Source: Trichococcus collinsii (GTDB taxonomy: Bacteria; Bacillota; Bacilli; Lactobacillales; Aerococcaceae). From it: a stretch of 64,000 bases of DNA. Under the pieces are notes generated by a model that saw nothing but the letters and a program-made list of their open reading frames with translations, did not search any database and was not told the origin of the DNA. The stretch is taken from the NCBI RefSeq assembly GCF_900107505.1, contig NZ_FNQH01000001.1:434001-498000 (forward strand). Reading direction: 5' to 3'. Positions 9,743-20,437 of this stretch are shown here, one piece after another; within the stretch, counting starts at the first letter, position 1, and every line of letters starts with the position of its first letter. Made by a program: the position numbers and the translations under genes.

Positions 9743-10561
9743 ATGGACGAATTATTAGAAAAGTTGAGAAGAATCAACTATATGCTGCAAAAAGAAGGTG
9801 GCTTCGTTAATGTCAGCGGCGAAGCGACGGCATTACCTTTTACGGAAATGGCGAGTGTTCTCGGCGACATACTGAGCGCCAACACGTATTTGATTGATCT
9901 GTCCGGCAATTTACTGGGCTACAGCGAGGCGACCGATATCAACAATGCCCGCATCAAACAAATGCTGGAGGACAAGAAATTTCCGGAGCAGTATGCCCAC
10001 AATCTGTCTGCGTTGTTTCAGACGACCGCGAACATCGGCATCGAATCCGATTTTACGGCCTTTCCGATTGAGAGCAGGGATCTGTTCATTACGGGTGTCA
10101 CAACGATCGTTCCGATCTTTGCTTCCGGCAAGCGCTTGGGGAGCTTAGTTTTGGCGCGATTGTTTCCTGTCTTTGACAGCAGCGATCTGATCCTTGCCGA
10201 ACATGGTGCCACCGTTATCGGCATCGAATTGTTGCATGCCATCAATTTGCGCATGCAAGAGGCAACGCGCGTGACCACACTGGTCCAGATCGCCATAAAA
10301 TCGCTGTCTTTCAGCGAAATGGAGGCAGTCAAAGCAATCTTTGACAATTTTCCAACCTTAGAAGAACGCATCACCGCATCGAAAATTGCGGCAGAAAAAA
10401 ATATAACGCGCTCCGTTATTGTGAATGCCTTAAGAAAACTTGAATCAGCCGGTATTCTCGAAACGAGATCGCTCGGTATGAAGGGAACATTCATCAGAGT
10501 TGTTTCTGCAGAATTACTTGATGCTTTAAAAAAGGCTTTGTATCCAAAACATGATCAGTAA
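9743..10561 (+). CDS. codY: GTP- and branched-chain-amino-acid-sensing global repressor CodY
   Basis: Global regulator that represses nutrient acquisition and biosynthesis genes when Ile/Leu/Val (and in many species GTP) are abundant. The N-terminal GAF-type ligand domain starts MDELLEKLRRINYMLQ. The C-terminal winged helix has the recognition segment ITRSVIVNALRKLESAG followed by RSLGMKGTFI, almost identical to known CodY proteins. At 272 residues it carries a short C-terminal extension. The ATG at 9743 follows TAGGGGGG. Likely targets here are opp and ilv, but I could not find a convincing 15-bp CodY box by eye. Confidence 0.97.
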   Translation: MDELLEKLRRINYMLQKEGGFVNVSGEATALPFTEMASVLGDILSANTYLIDLSGNLLGYSEATDINNARIKQMLEDKKFPEQYAHNLSALFQTTANIGIESDFTAFPIESRDLFITGVTTIVPIFASGKRLGSLVLARLFPVFDSSDLILAEHGATVIGIELLHAINLRMQEATRVTTLVQIAIKSLSFSEMEAVKAIFDNFPTLEERITASKIAAEKNITRSVIVNALRKLESAGILETRSLGMKGTFIRVVSAELLDALKKALYPKHDQ

Positions 10562-10597
10562 ACAAAATGGTGTAAAGCCAAACTAGGGGGAAATGTC

Positions 10598-11470
10598 ATG
10601 GAGTTTGTAATCGAAAACCAGCACCTTAAGGTAACCGTAAAAGATAAAGGTGCAGAAATCACCAGCGTAATCTCAAAGAAATCCGGCATCGAATATATTT
10701 GGCAGGCTGATGAAAAAGTTTGGAACAGGCATGCACCCATTCTTTTTCCGTTTGTCGGACGCCTGAAAGATGATACCTTCCGACATAACGACAAAACTTA
10801 TACAATGGGTCAACACGGATTTGCCCGCGACTCAAAATTTTCGGTGCATGAACGTCTGACCGACAGCATTACGTTCATTCTCGCGCCGAATGGTGACTTC
10901 AAACATGTTTATCCATTTTTATTTGAATTGCAGGTGGCTTATCAATTGTTCGAGAGTCAATTGTCGATCAGCTATAAAGTGAAAAACCTTGATGCAAATA
11001 AGATGTATTTCTCCATCGGCGGACACCCAGGTTTTAATGTACCGTTGACTGAAGGGGAAACATTCGAGGATTATTACATTAAGATGACTCCTGAAATTTC
11101 CCGCGAGCGTTTACACCTGGATGGGCCTTACCTCGCAACCGAGAAAACGGTGGAAGTGGAACAGAATAAATTTCCATTGCAAAGGGATCTTTTCCTGAAT
11201 GATGCCATCATCCTTAAAACGCCGGAACCGACAACCGTGACGTTGGCTTCCGATAAAGGTGAGCACGGCGTCACGATGACCTATGAAGATTTCGACTACT
11301 TAGGTATCTGGACGAAGCCCCAAGAAGACGCCACTTATGTTTGTTTGGAACCTTGGTGCGGACTTGCTGACCGATCGGATTCGGACGGAGAGCTGGAACG
11401 CAAAACAGCCATCCAATCGCTTGAACCCGGTAACAAACGTTATTATGTTTATCGGGTCGATTTCTTTTAA
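10598..11470 (+). CDS. Aldose 1-epimerase family protein (LacX-like)
   Basis: Galactose-mutarotase-fold protein of the LacX/YeaD type (COG2017). These enzymes interconvert anomers of sugars or sugar phosphates; the substrate cannot be told from sequence. The blocks HAPILFPFVGRL, YTMGQHGFARD, GGHPGFNVPL and CLEPWCGL are characteristic, with the His residues in the first three as candidate catalytic or binding residues. It follows codY by 36 nt with no terminator between, so it may be transcribed from the codY side. An AGGGGGAAAT ribosome-binding site precedes ATG 10598. Confidence 0.85.
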   Translation: MEFVIENQHLKVTVKDKGAEITSVISKKSGIEYIWQADEKVWNRHAPILFPFVGRLKDDTFRHNDKTYTMGQHGFARDSKFSVHERLTDSITFILAPNGDFKHVYPFLFELQVAYQLFESQLSISYKVKNLDANKMYFSIGGHPGFNVPLTEGETFEDYYIKMTPEISRERLHLDGPYLATEKTVEVEQNKFPLQRDLFLNDAIILKTPEPTTVTLASDKGEHGVTMTYEDFDYLGIWTKPQEDATYVCLEPWCGLADRSDSDGELERKTAIQSLEPGNKRYYVYRVDFF

Positions 11471-11517
11471 TTCAGTCGTTTGATCGGCCCGGCAGCATTT
11501 GTCTTGGGGCCAGACAA

Positions 11518-11559
11518 AAGGCGGGGCCGTAAATCAGCTACGATTTACGGCCCCGCCTT
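11518..11559. terminator. Bidirectional terminator between epimerase gene and plsY
   Basis: A perfect 18-bp inverted repeat (11518-11535 with 11542-11559) around a 6-nt loop lies between two convergent genes. T-rich sequence flanks it on both strands, so it can end both transcripts. Confidence 0.88.
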
Positions 11560-11565
11560 ATTCTG

Positions 11566-12171
11566 TTATTTTTCTTTAGCGCTCTTCGATTTATAGCCGA
11601 AAGGTACTTTGCTTTCCGTTCCGTTTTTGATCCGATAAATGTTGGAACGGTGGCGGTAGATGATGAAGATCGTCAAAAGGATCGTAACGAGCGTCAACGG
11701 CCAATCCTGAAAGAAGAAGGAAAGTGCGACCGCCGTAAAGCAGACCAGGATGCTGGACAGGCTGACCATTCTTGAGAAGTACAGGTAGATGACGAAGGCG
11801 ACAACGGCTTCCCCAAAGAAAAGCGGATTGTAGGCCAGTAGGATGCCGGCGCTGGTGGCAACGGCCTTACCGCCTTTGAATCCGGCGAAAAGGGGATACG
11901 TATACCCTAAAGCCGCGACAACCCCCGCCAATAAGGGATGGATTTCGACTCCCAGCCAGATTGGTAATAAGGTTGCAACTGAGCCTTTCAGCATGTCCAT
12001 GATCAGGACGATGATGCCGGCTTTTTTCCCCAACACGCGGAAGGTATTGGTAGTTCCGCTGTTCCCGCTGCCGTATTTGCGGATATCTGTTTGATAAAAA
12101 TATTTTCCGATCCAAATGCCTGAAGGGATGGAACCCAAAAGATAGGCCAGGACGATGACGATTGCTGTCAT
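11566..12171 (-). CDS. plsY: Acyl-phosphate:glycerol-3-phosphate acyltransferase PlsY
   Basis: Membrane enzyme that transfers an acyl group from acyl-phosphate to glycerol-3-phosphate, the first step of phosphatidic acid synthesis. Family motifs are LLGSIPSG near the N-terminus, [17 protein letters not shown] and [13 protein letters not shown]. Five or so hydrophobic segments are visible. ATG 12171 is chosen because TTAGGAG lies upstream; an upstream in-frame ATG at 12222 would add a hydrophilic leader unlike the family. It is divergent from parE, a common neighbour in Gram-positives. About 201 residues. Confidence 0.95.
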   Translation of the reverse strand: MTAIVIVLAYLLGSIPSGIWIGKYFYQTDIRKYGSGNSGTTNTFRVLGKKAGIIVLIMDMLKGSVATLLPIWLGVEIHPLLAGVVAALGYTYPLFAGFKGGKAVATSAGILLAYNPLFFGEAVVAFVIYLYFSRMVSLSSILVCFTAVALSFFFQDWPLTLVTILLTIFIIYRHRSNIYRIKNGTESKVPFGYKSKSAKEK

Positions 12172-12281
12172 ACTCACTTCACTCCTAAGTTGATACTCCA
12201 ATATAAAACAATTCCAGTTCATTTTACCATCTTATCCGCATTTTTCCTATAGAAGGCAGAATTCCGCCTTATTTTTTATAC

Positions 12282-12310
12282 TTTTCAAAGTGAAAGTTAT
12301 ACAGTATGAT
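12282..12310 (+). promoter_or_regulatory. Possible parE promoter
   Basis: TATGAT (12305-12310) is preceded at 17 bp by a weak -35, TTTTCA (12282-12287). It sits about 45 bp upstream of parE in the divergent plsY-parE spacer. Confidence 0.4.
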
Positions 12311-12353
12311 AGAATAGATGTTCGGTTCAGAACAGAGATGAAGGAGTTTTTTT

Positions 12354-14423
12354 ATGGCACAAAATAAAGAGTTTAAATATAATGACGACTCCATTCAAGT
12401 GTTGGAAGGACTTGAAGCAGTCAGGAAACGACCCGGAATGTATATCGGTTCGACTGATGCCCGCGGATTGCATCATTTAGTATATGAGATAGTCGACAAT
12501 GCGGTTGATGAGGCTTTGTCAGGTTATGCTGATCGGATCGACATCACGATCCATGAAGACCAAAGTATCAGCGTCAAAGACAATGGCCGCGGCATGCCGA
12601 CCGGGTTGCACGCTTCAGGGGTGCCTACCATCCAAGTCATTTTCACCGTGTTGCACGCTGGAGGGAAATTCGGTCAGGGCGGCTACAAAACTTCAGGAGG
12701 CCTTCACGGAGTGGGCGCGAGTGTCGTCAATGCGCTATCCAAATGGCTGGAAGTGTCGGTCGTCCGAGAAAGCACGCTCTATACAATGAAATTCAAGGAT
12801 GGCGGGAAACCCGCCAGCAAATTGATCAAAGCGAAAAGCGCAGCAAAAGCATCTGGCTCTTTGATTCATTTTTTGCCGGATAAAGAAGTTTTCGGAACAG
12901 CTCAATTATCCTATGATGTTTTGGCGGAACGATTCCGGGAATCAGCTTTTTTGTTGAAAGGATTAACTATCACACTGAAAGATGAGCGGACTGAACAAAG
13001 CGATACTTTTTTCTTCGAAGAAGGAATCAAGGAATTTGTTGCTTACTTGAATGAAGAAAAGGATACGTTGCACGATGTCGTTTATTTCAACGGGGAGGCC
13101 GATGGGATTGAAATCGAATTCTCCTTCCAGTATAACGACGGCTATTCGGAGACGATCCTGTCGTTCGTCAACAACGTCCGCACGAAGGATGGCGGCACAC
13201 ATGAAACCGGTGCAAAGACCGCCATCACCAAAGCTTTTAATGAATATGCCCGGAAGATGAACCTGATTAAAGAGAAGGAAAAAAATTTGGAGGGCAGCGA
13301 TGTCCGCGAAGGCCTTTCAGCAGTTTTGTCGCTGCGCGTACCAGAAAATCTGCTTCAATTCGAAGGCCAGACGAAAGAAAAATTAGGTACACCGCAAGCA
13401 CGTGCAGCCGTCGATAGCCTCATCAGCGAAAAATTGAGCATTTACCTGATCGAAAATGGCGAAACAGCCCAAATGCTTGCCAGGAAATCACTTAAAGCCA
13501 GAGAGGCTAGAAATGCAGCGCGCAAAGCCCGGGAAGAGACGCGGAACGGCAAAAAACGCCAAAAAAACGAATCGCTGTTATCCGGTAAATTGACGCCTGC
13601 GCAAAGCAAAAATCCGAAAAAGAACGAACTGTATCTCGTCGAGGGTGATTCCGCGGGCGGATCCGCCAAGCAAGGGCGCGACCGCAAATTCCAGGCGATT
13701 CTTCCGTTGCGTGGGAAAGTCATCAATACTGAACGCGCGAGCATGCAGGACATATTGAAAAACGAGGAAATCAACACAATCATCTACACAGTCGGTGCAG
13801 GGGTAGGTGCAGATTTCGACATTAAGGATTGCAATTACGATAAAATCATCATCATGACCGATGCGGACACGGACGGTGCCCATATTCAGATCTTATTGCT
13901 GACTTTCTTTTATCGTTACATGAAACCGTTACTGGAAGCCGGAAAAATTTATCTGGCACAGCCGCCCTTATACAAAGTATCCAAGGGTTTCGGCAAGAAT
14001 GAAAAAATCCAGTACGCATGGACCGAAAAGGAACTTCAGGAAAAAATCGACATCATCGGCAAAGGCTATATTCTGCAACGCTACAAAGGGCTCGGGGAAA
14101 TGAACGCGGACCAGCTGTGGGATACCACGATGGATCCTGAAACCAGAACGTTGATCCGCGTGCTCATCGATGACAAGGCCCAAGCGGAGCGCCGGGTCAC
14201 AACACTGATGGGGAATAAAGTTGAACCGCGAAGGAAATGGATCGAGAAGCATGTAGAATTTTCGATGTCCGACAATAAGAGCATTCTGGAGGAAGATATT
14301 GCGCCGGCGTCCGACAGCGGGGAAGCGCATCTGCAGGATAAATTGAAAAAAGAATCTTCAGATCAGCAGGCCGTTCATGACATCGAGCAAATTTCGTTAG
14401 ATTTTGAAAGTGGTGAAAAATAG
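12354..14423 (+). CDS. parE: DNA topoisomerase IV subunit B (ParE)
   Basis: ATPase subunit of topoisomerase IV, which decatenates daughter chromosomes. GHKL ATPase motifs are [20 protein letters not shown] and [15 protein letters not shown]; the TOPRIM domain has [17 protein letters not shown] and DADTDGAHI, followed by [10 protein letters not shown]. The [12 protein letters not shown] segment and the adjacent parC identify it as ParE, not GyrB. At 689 residues it is longer than the usual 640-660 owing to an acidic C-terminal tail. ATG 12354 follows GAAGGAG and T7. The stop overlaps the parC start by 1 nt. Confidence 0.96.
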   Translation: MAQNKEFKYNDDSIQVLEGLEAVRKRPGMYIGSTDARGLHHLVYEIVDNAVDEALSGYADRIDITIHEDQSISVKDNGRGMPTGLHASGVPTIQVIFTVLHAGGKFGQGGYKTSGGLHGVGASVVNALSKWLEVSVVRESTLYTMKFKDGGKPASKLIKAKSAAKASGSLIHFLPDKEVFGTAQLSYDVLAERFRESAFLLKGLTITLKDERTEQSDTFFFEEGIKEFVAYLNEEKDTLHDVVYFNGEADGIEIEFSFQYNDGYSETILSFVNNVRTKDGGTHETGAKTAITKAFNEYARKMNLIKEKEKNLEGSDVREGLSAVLSLRVPENLLQFEGQTKEKLGTPQARAAVDSLISEKLSIYLIENGETAQMLARKSLKAREARNAARKAREETRNGKKRQKNESLLSGKLTPAQSKNPKKNELYLVEGDSAGGSAKQGRDRKFQAILPLRGKVINTERASMQDILKNEEINTIIYTVGAGVGADFDIKDCNYDKIIIMTDADTDGAHIQILLLTFFYRYMKPLLEAGKIYLAQPPLYKVSKGFGKNEKIQYAWTEKELQEKIDIIGKGYILQRYKGLGEMNADQLWDTTMDPETRTLIRVLIDDKAQAERRVTTLMGNKVEPRRKWIEKHVEFSMSDNKSILEEDIAPASDSGEAHLQDKLKKESSDQQAVHDIEQISLDFESGEK

Positions 14424-16885
14424 TGGATAATCTGGAAATTAAAGAGCTGATGCTTGAAAACGTAATGGGGGACCGCTTCGGACGATATTCGAAGTACATC
14501 ATCCAAGATCGAGCCTTGCCTGATATCCGCGACGGACTGAAGCCTGTCCAAAGGCGGATCCTTTACGCGATGGATGTTGCCGGGAACACTTCGGAAAAAG
14601 GCTTCCGTAAATCGGCTAAAACTGTCGGGAATGTCATCGGTAATTACCATCCGCATGGCGATTCCAGTGTCTATGAAGCGATGGTCCGGTTGAGCCAAGA
14701 TTGGAAAATGCGGGAAGTATTGGTCGAGATGCACGGCAATAACGGGAGTATGGATGGGGATTCAGCCGCTGCGATGCGATATACCGAGGCCAGATTGTCA
14801 AAAATATCTGCTGAACTTTTGCGCGACATCGACAAAGAAACAGTAGACTTTGTGCTGAATTTCGATGATACCGACCAGGAACCGACCGTATTGCCGGCTC
14901 GCTACCCGAATCTTTTGGTTAACGGCGCTACCGGCATTTCCGCCGGTTACGCGACCGATATCCCACCGCATAATTTAGGCGAGGTCATCGATGCGACCTT
15001 GCATCTGATCGATCACCCTGAGGCGGAGCTCAAAGCGCTCATGAAATATGTCAAAGGACCCGATTTCCCTACCGGAGCGATCATACAGGGTTTGGAGGGC
15101 CTGAAAGACACCTATAACACGGGTAAAGGAAAAGTTGTCGTTCGTTCGCGCACTTCCATTGAGAGTATCCGCGGCGGCAAACAGCAGATCGTCATTTCGG
15201 AAATCCCTTATGACGTCAATAAAGCGACGCTTGTCAAGCGAATGGACGAAATCCGCATCAACCGCAAGATCGAAGGGATCGCCGAAGTGCGGGATGAATC
15301 AGACCGCTCTGGACTGCAGATCGTTGTCGAACTGAAAAAAGAAGCGAACGCGGAAGGGATCCTCAATTATTTGCTCAAAAACACGGATCTGCAAGTGAAT
15401 TACAACTTCAATATGGTAGCGATCGACGAGCGTCGTCCGAAACAGGTAGGCTTGCACCAAATACTGAGAGCCTATATTCGTCACCAGAAAATCGTTATCA
15501 CCCGTAGGACGAATTACAGCCTGAAAAAAGCAGAAACGCGCCTGCATATCGTGGATGCATTGATTAGAGTCATATCAATCCTCGATGAAGTCATCCAATT
15601 AATCCGTGACAGTAAAGACAAAAAGGACTCCAAACAGAATTTGATGAAGCAGTATGCATTTTCGGAACCGCAGTCGGAAGCAATTGTTTCCTTGCAGCTT
15701 TACCGGTTATCGAATACAGACATCACGGCACTGCAGAACGAAAAATTGGAACTGAATGAGCAAATTGCGACTTACCACGAAATCCTGAAACAGGAAAAAA
15801 CGTTGTATGCTGTGATGAAGACAGAACTTGCCTCAGTCAAAAAACAATATGCGAATCCTCGCCGGACTACAATCCAGCATGAAATCGAGGAAATCAAAAT
15901 CGATACGGAAGTTCTCGTGCCTGTGGAGGAAGTCGTTGTGGTGATCACGAAAGAGGGCTACTATAAGCGCACCAGCCTACGTTCATTTGGAGCCTCGACA
16001 ATCGCAGAAATCGGCTTGCGCGAAGGAGATAAACCGTTATTTGTCGGGAAAGCATCTACTCTTGATGCAATTGTGATGTTCACCAACAAGGGAGACTATC
16101 TTCACTTCCCAATCCATGAGTTGCCGGAATTGAAATGGAAAGATACGGGGCATCATATCTCGCAAAATATTCCTTTCGCTCCGGAAGAAAAGATCATTAA
16201 CGTAGAAATTCTCCCGAACAACAGCGAACCGACTGGGACAATCCTATTCGTGTCAAAAGAAGGCTATATCAAACAGACGCTGATGAGCGACTTCCGGACT
16301 TTCCGGGGCTACAGAAACAAAAAAGCGGTCGCCATGAAGCTGAAGAGCGAGACGGATGCGATTGTCTCTATCCAACGCTTGGAGGATAAACAAAACTATG
16401 ATGTGCTCCTTGTGACGCATTTCGGATTCAGTCTGCGTTATGCGGTGAGTGAAGTAGGCATCATCGGAACGCGCGCCAGCGGGGTCAAATCCATCAATTT
16501 GAAGGACGGAGACATTGTGGTAGGAGGTGCTGCCTTTAAAGAAGGTGATGAGGACTTCCCAATCCTTGTGGTCACGCAACGAGGGAACATCAAAAAATTC
16601 AAATCCGGCGAAGTCCCGATTTTGGGTCGCGCGAAACGGGGATTGATGCTGCTGAAGGAATTGAAGGCCAAGCCGCACCGGATCATCTTTATGGATTGCG
16701 ATCTATCATTGCCCAACCGTTATGTGATCCGCACCACAGTTGGTAAAAGAGTTGTGGTGGAAAGCAAAGAAACACCTTTCAGTCCTAGGTATTCAAATGG
16801 CAGTTTCGCAATCAACGAAAAGACGGATGGCGAAGTATCGGACATCGAGAAAGAGTTTGATTTTTCACAAATTAGAATTTTCTAA
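14423..16885 (+). CDS. parC: DNA topoisomerase IV subunit A (ParC)
   Basis: Cleavage/religation subunit of topoisomerase IV. The winged-helix domain carries [20 protein letters not shown] and the active-site Tyr120 in [11 protein letters not shown]. The quinolone-determining region reads [12 protein letters not shown], so the positions equivalent to E. coli ParC Ser80 and Glu84 are the ordinary residues Ser81 and Glu85. A long coiled-coil tower and C-terminal beta-pinwheel follow. The start is GTG 14423, overlapping the last base of parE. 820 residues, usual for the family. Confidence 0.96.
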   Translation: MDNLEIKELMLENVMGDRFGRYSKYIIQDRALPDIRDGLKPVQRRILYAMDVAGNTSEKGFRKSAKTVGNVIGNYHPHGDSSVYEAMVRLSQDWKMREVLVEMHGNNGSMDGDSAAAMRYTEARLSKISAELLRDIDKETVDFVLNFDDTDQEPTVLPARYPNLLVNGATGISAGYATDIPPHNLGEVIDATLHLIDHPEAELKALMKYVKGPDFPTGAIIQGLEGLKDTYNTGKGKVVVRSRTSIESIRGGKQQIVISEIPYDVNKATLVKRMDEIRINRKIEGIAEVRDESDRSGLQIVVELKKEANAEGILNYLLKNTDLQVNYNFNMVAIDERRPKQVGLHQILRAYIRHQKIVITRRTNYSLKKAETRLHIVDALIRVISILDEVIQLIRDSKDKKDSKQNLMKQYAFSEPQSEAIVSLQLYRLSNTDITALQNEKLELNEQIATYHEILKQEKTLYAVMKTELASVKKQYANPRRTTIQHEIEEIKIDTEVLVPVEEVVVVITKEGYYKRTSLRSFGASTIAEIGLREGDKPLFVGKASTLDAIVMFTNKGDYLHFPIHELPELKWKDTGHHISQNIPFAPEEKIINVEILPNNSEPTGTILFVSKEGYIKQTLMSDFRTFRGYRNKKAVAMKLKSETDAIVSIQRLEDKQNYDVLLVTHFGFSLRYAVSEVGIIGTRASGVKSINLKDGDIVVGGAAFKEGDEDFPILVVTQRGNIKKFKSGEVPILGRAKRGLMLLKELKAKPHRIIFMDCDLSLPNRYVIRTTVGKRVVVESKETPFSPRYSNGSFAINEKTDGEVSDIEKEFDFSQIRIF

Positions 16886-16908
16886 TTAACTGTTATAAAC
16901 AAAAAGCC

Positions 16909-16947
16909 AAAACGGAAACTGTGTAATAATACAGTTTCCGTTTTTTT
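16909..16947 (+). terminator. Rho-independent terminator of parEC
   Basis: A perfect 14-bp stem (16909-16922 with 16931-16944) around an 8-nt loop runs into a T7 tract. Confidence 0.9.
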
Positions 16948-17015
16948 ATGAAACAGATTTTTCATCAAAATAAAGGTTTCACTAACTAATCGAAAGCTCA
17001 TTCCTTTTTTTTAAC

Positions 17016-17047
17016 TTTACAAACGTTGTTATGTCAACGTTTGTAAA
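17016..17047. promoter_or_regulatory. 32-bp palindrome upstream of the pflB promoter
   Basis: TTTACAAACGTTG (17016-17028) and CAACGTTTGTAAA (17035-17047) are perfect 13-bp inverted arms around TTATGT. Each arm contains AACGTT. It lies about 50 bp upstream of the -35 box, as expected for an operator rather than a transcribed structure. A third TTTACAAA copy occurs at 17062-17069, and TTCGAAAA is repeated at 17053 and 17073, 20 bp apart. Partial resemblance to the CcpA cre core is noted, but two or more consensus positions fail. Confidence 0.6.
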
Positions 17048-17095
17048 AATTTTTCGAAAAGTTTACAAAAAGTTCGAAAAAAAGATTGATAGTTG

Positions 17096-17123
17096 TTGCA
17101 CTTTCATCTGTACGTGTTATAAT
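17096..17123 (+). promoter_or_regulatory. pflB promoter
   Basis: TTGCAC (17096-17101) and TATAAT (17118-17123) with a 16-bp spacer. A small palindrome TCACA-A-TGTGA at 17150-17160 lies in the early transcript, before the ribosome-binding site at about 17173. The rest of the 300-bp gap between parC and pflB is AT-rich with no gene. Confidence 0.7.
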
Positions 17124-17185
17124 ATTCATGTAGAAACCTGTTACACATATCACAATGTGAAAGCACCTTATAGGAGGAATATATA

Positions 17186-19414
17186 ATGGAACAATGGCAA
17201 GGGTTTAAAGGAAAAACTTGGAAAGAAGAAGTCGACGTTAGAGACTTCATCATCAACAACTTCTCTGAATACACAGGCGACGAAAGCTTCTTAGCTGGTC
17301 CTACTGAAACTACTACTCAATTATGGGATCAAGTTATGGATCTTACTAAGCAAGAAAGAGAAGCTGGCGGCGTATTGGACATGGATACAAAAGTTGTATC
17401 TTCCATCACATCTCATTCAGCAGGCTACCTGAACAAAGAAAAAGAGCAAATCGTCGGTTTCCAAACTGAAAAACCACTTAAACGCAGCTTGATGCCTTTC
17501 GGCGGTATCCGCATGAGCGAACAGGCTTGTGAAGAAGCTGGCTACAAAGTAGACCCAGAAGTTTCAATGATTTTCCGCCAATACAGAAAAACACATAACC
17601 AAGGTGTATTTGACGCTTACACTCCAGAAATGCGCGCAGCAAGAACAACTGGCGTCATCACTGGCTTACCAGATGCTTACGGCCGCGGACGCATCATCGG
17701 TGACTACCGTCGTGTAGCTTTATACGGTGTAGACTTCCTTATGCAAGACAAATTAAATGAATTCGCTAAAATCGGCGACGGCACGATGACTGAAGAAATC
17801 ATCCGTCTGAGAGAAGAATTCAGCGAACAATACAGAGCTTTGAAAGAATTGAAAGAATTAGGAAACATCTATGGTTTCGACATTTCAAAACCAGCAACAA
17901 ACGCTCAAGAAGCTTTCCAATGGTTATACTTTGGTTACTTGGCTGCTGTTAAACAACAAAATGGTGCAGCAATGTCATTGGGCCGTACTTCAACTTTCTT
18001 GGATATCTATATCCAACGCGATCTGGAAAACGGAACATTGACTGAAGAAACAGCGCAAGAAATCGTTGACCACTTCGTAATGAAATTGCGTATGATCAAA
18101 TTTGCACGTACGCCAGAATACCAAGAATTGTACTCAGGAGATCCTCAATGGGTTACTGAATCACTCGCAGGTATGGCACATGATGGCCGCTCGTTAGTAA
18201 CAAAATCGAGCTTCCGTTTCTTGAACACATTGACTAACTTAGGAGCAGCTCCAGAGCCTAACTTGACAGTTCTTTGGTCAACTAGATTACCTGATGGCTT
18301 CAAAAAATATTGTGCTAAAATGTCTATCGAAACAAGCGCTATCCAATACGAAAATGATGACATCATGAGCCTTGAATGGGGCGACGACTACGGTATCGCT
18401 TGCTGCGTATCCGCGATGAGAATCGGGAAACAAATGCAATTCTTCGGAGCGCGTGCTAACTTAGCTAAAACATTGCTTTACGCAATCAACGGCGGGATTG
18501 ACGAAACGAAGAAAAAACAAGTCGGACCTAAATTGCAACCAATTACTTCAGAATACCTTGATTATGCTGAAGTTACTGAAAAATTCGATGTAATGATGGA
18601 CTGGATCGTAGCTTTGTATGTGAATACATTGAACGTTATCCACTACATGCATGATAAATATTCATACGAATCATTGGAAATGGCTCTACATGATACACAC
18701 GTTGTCCGCACATTGGCAACTGGTGTGGCTGGATTCTCAGTTACAATCGACTCGCTTTCTGCTATCAAATACGCGAAAGTTAAACCAATCCGCGACGAAA
18801 ACGGCATTGCTGTTGACTTCGAAATCGAAGGCGACTTCCCTAAATATGGTAACAATGATGATCGTGCTGACCAAATCGGTATCGACTTGTTGAAACAATA
18901 CATGGGCAAAGTTAAGAAACACCAAACATACCGCAACTCTATCCCTACAACTTCTGTACTTACAATCACTTCTAACGTGGTTTACGGTAAGAAAACTGGT
19001 AGCACGCCAGACGGACGTAAAGCCGGCGAACCATTCGCACCTGGTGCTAACCCAATGCACGGAAGAGATACTCACGGCGCTTTGGCAAGTTTATCTTCAG
19101 TAGCTAAGATCCCTTACAAATATTCATTGGATGGTATCTCAAATACATTCTCAATCATCCCTAAAGCTTTGGGACGTGAAGAAGAAGTTCAAAAAGAAAA
19201 CTTGACTGCAATGATGGATGGCTACATCACTAAAGGCGGCCACCACTTGAACGTCAACGTATTCAACCGTGAAACATTGCTTGACGCTATGGATCACCCA
19301 GAAAACTACCCACAATTGACAATCCGTGTTTCTGGATACGCTGTTAACTTCATCAAATTGACTCGTGAACAACAAATGGACGTTATCAACCGTACAATGC
19401 ACGAAATGATGTAA
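17186..19414 (+). CDS. pflB: Formate C-acetyltransferase (pyruvate formate-lyase)
   Basis: Glycyl-radical enzyme that converts pyruvate and CoA to acetyl-CoA and formate under anaerobic conditions. The active-site cysteine pair Cys406-Cys407 is in [11 protein letters not shown] and the radical Gly717 is in RVSGYAVNF near the C-terminus. Length of 742 residues is standard for PflB. Codon use is visibly biased toward a small set of codons compared with its neighbours, typical of a highly expressed gene. GGAGGAAT precedes ATG 17186. Two strong hairpins separate it from the activase gene pflA, which suggests much more pflB than pflA transcript. Confidence 0.97.
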   Translation: MEQWQGFKGKTWKEEVDVRDFIINNFSEYTGDESFLAGPTETTTQLWDQVMDLTKQEREAGGVLDMDTKVVSSITSHSAGYLNKEKEQIVGFQTEKPLKRSLMPFGGIRMSEQACEEAGYKVDPEVSMIFRQYRKTHNQGVFDAYTPEMRAARTTGVITGLPDAYGRGRIIGDYRRVALYGVDFLMQDKLNEFAKIGDGTMTEEIIRLREEFSEQYRALKELKELGNIYGFDISKPATNAQEAFQWLYFGYLAAVKQQNGAAMSLGRTSTFLDIYIQRDLENGTLTEETAQEIVDHFVMKLRMIKFARTPEYQELYSGDPQWVTESLAGMAHDGRSLVTKSSFRFLNTLTNLGAAPEPNLTVLWSTRLPDGFKKYCAKMSIETSAIQYENDDIMSLEWGDDYGIACCVSAMRIGKQMQFFGARANLAKTLLYAINGGIDETKKKQVGPKLQPITSEYLDYAEVTEKFDVMMDWIVALYVNTLNVIHYMHDKYSYESLEMALHDTHVVRTLATGVAGFSVTIDSLSAIKYAKVKPIRDENGIAVDFEIEGDFPKYGNNDDRADQIGIDLLKQYMGKVKKHQTYRNSIPTTSVLTITSNVVYGKKTGSTPDGRKAGEPFAPGANPMHGRDTHGALASLSSVAKIPYKYSLDGISNTFSIIPKALGREEEVQKENLTAMMDGYITKGGHHLNVNVFNRETLLDAMDHPENYPQLTIRVSGYAVNFIKLTREQQMDVINRTMHEMM

Positions 19415-19448
19415 TCTGCTTCAACTTGCATATTAATCGTATAAATTT

Positions 19449-19481
19449 AAACGGATGGATCATTTGATTCATCCGTTTTCT
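19449..19481 (+). terminator. First hairpin between pflB and pflA
   Basis: AAACGGATG (19449-19457) pairs with CATCCGTTT (19470-19478), extended inward by four pairs including one G-T, with loop ATTT. It is followed by TTCTAT, a short T tract. Confidence 0.7.
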
Positions 19482-19515
19482 ATCAAAGGGAGCGAAAGGT
19501 CGCTCTTTTTGATAG
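19480..19515 (+). terminator. Second hairpin between pflB and pflA
   Basis: CTATCAAA (19480-19487) pairs with TTTGATAG (19508-19515), continuing through GAGCGA (19490-19495) with TCGCTC (19500-19505); the bases between pair as G-T. Loop is AAGG. It begins where the first hairpin ends. No strong T tract follows, so it may protect or process the RNA rather than terminate it. Confidence 0.55.
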
Positions 19516-19576
19516 GAAATATTCCTTATGCGATATACAATGAGACTAAGAAATAAACGACAGAGGAGTTTTTGAA

Positions 19577-20338
19577 ATGACTGAACCCTTAAAAGGATTT
19601 GTGCATTCAACAGAGAGTTTCGGTTCCGTTGATGGGCCCGGAATCCGTTTTATTATATTTATGCAAGGCTGCCGCATGCGTTGCCAATTCTGCCATAACC
19701 CGGATACATGGAATATCGGTGGCGGCAATGAGATGACAAGCGATGAATTGTTGAACATGGCCCTACAATATAAACCCTTCTGGGGACAAAAAGGCGGCAT
19801 TACCGTCAGCGGCGGTGAACCGTTGCTGCAGATTGACTTTCTGATCGAACTGTTCACGAAAGCCAAAGCACAGGGCGTACATACGACACTAGACACGTGC
19901 GGCTTGCCGTTCACTTATGATGAGCCTTTCTTCAGCCAATTCAACAAACTATTGGCTGTGACTGATCTGATCCTGTTGGACATCAAACACATCGACAGCG
20001 GGAAACACAAAGAATTAACCATGTGGCCGAACGAAAGCATCATCGAATTGGCGAAATATTTGTCTGAAATCAATAAACCGGTTTGGATCCGCCATGTGCT
20101 TATCCCGGAACGGACAGACTATGATGATTACCTGGTCCGTTTGGATGCTTTCCTGAAAACACTGAAAAATATAGCCAAAGTGGAGATTCTGCCTTACCAC
20201 AAAATGGGCGTCTATAAGTGGGAAACATTGGGGATCCCTTATCAGTTGGACGGAATCGATCCACCTACCGCCGAGCGTGTCGAAAATGCCAGAAAACTTC
20301 TGCACACAGAAGACTACAAAGGTTATTTGGATCTGTAA
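19577..20338 (+). CDS. pflA: Pyruvate formate-lyase activating enzyme
   Basis: Radical SAM enzyme that installs the glycyl radical on PflB. The [4Fe-4S] cluster motif is Cys32-xxx-Cys36-xx-Cys39 in GCRMRCQFCHNPDTW. The SAM-binding GGEP appears as SGGEPLLQ. The 253 residues match PflA. CAGAGGAG precedes ATG 19577. Located directly downstream of its substrate gene pflB, with two hairpins in the 162-bp gap. Confidence 0.97.
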   Translation: MTEPLKGFVHSTESFGSVDGPGIRFIIFMQGCRMRCQFCHNPDTWNIGGGNEMTSDELLNMALQYKPFWGQKGGITVSGGEPLLQIDFLIELFTKAKAQGVHTTLDTCGLPFTYDEPFFSQFNKLLAVTDLILLDIKHIDSGKHKELTMWPNESIIELAKYLSEINKPVWIRHVLIPERTDYDDYLVRLDAFLKTLKNIAKVEILPYHKMGVYKWETLGIPYQLDGIDPPTAERVENARKLLHTEDYKGYLDL

Positions 20339-20356
20339 AATAATACTATTTTTCAA

Positions 20357-20397
20357 GGAAGAAAAGAGAATTGCCATTGCTCTTTTCTTTCTTTTTT
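20357..20397 (+). terminator. Rho-independent terminator of pflA
   Basis: A stem of about 12 bp (20357-20368 with 20380-20391, one G-T pair) around an 11-nt loop is followed by a T6 tract. Confidence 0.8.
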
Positions 20398-20437
20398 ATT
20401 ATGATAAATTAAGACAATGGAAGAGAGAGTGAATTGA

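Noticed and set aside
12254-12280. AAGGC/GCCTT hairpin with T run in the plsY-parE spacer as a terminator
   Set aside because: Only 5 bp of continuous stem, and no plus-strand gene upstream reaches it because the preceding gene ends at the convergent terminator at 11518.
17016-17047. CcpA cre site in the pflB palindrome
   Set aside because: Both arms have the AACGTT core but depart from the cre consensus at two to three fixed positions, so the assignment is not supported.
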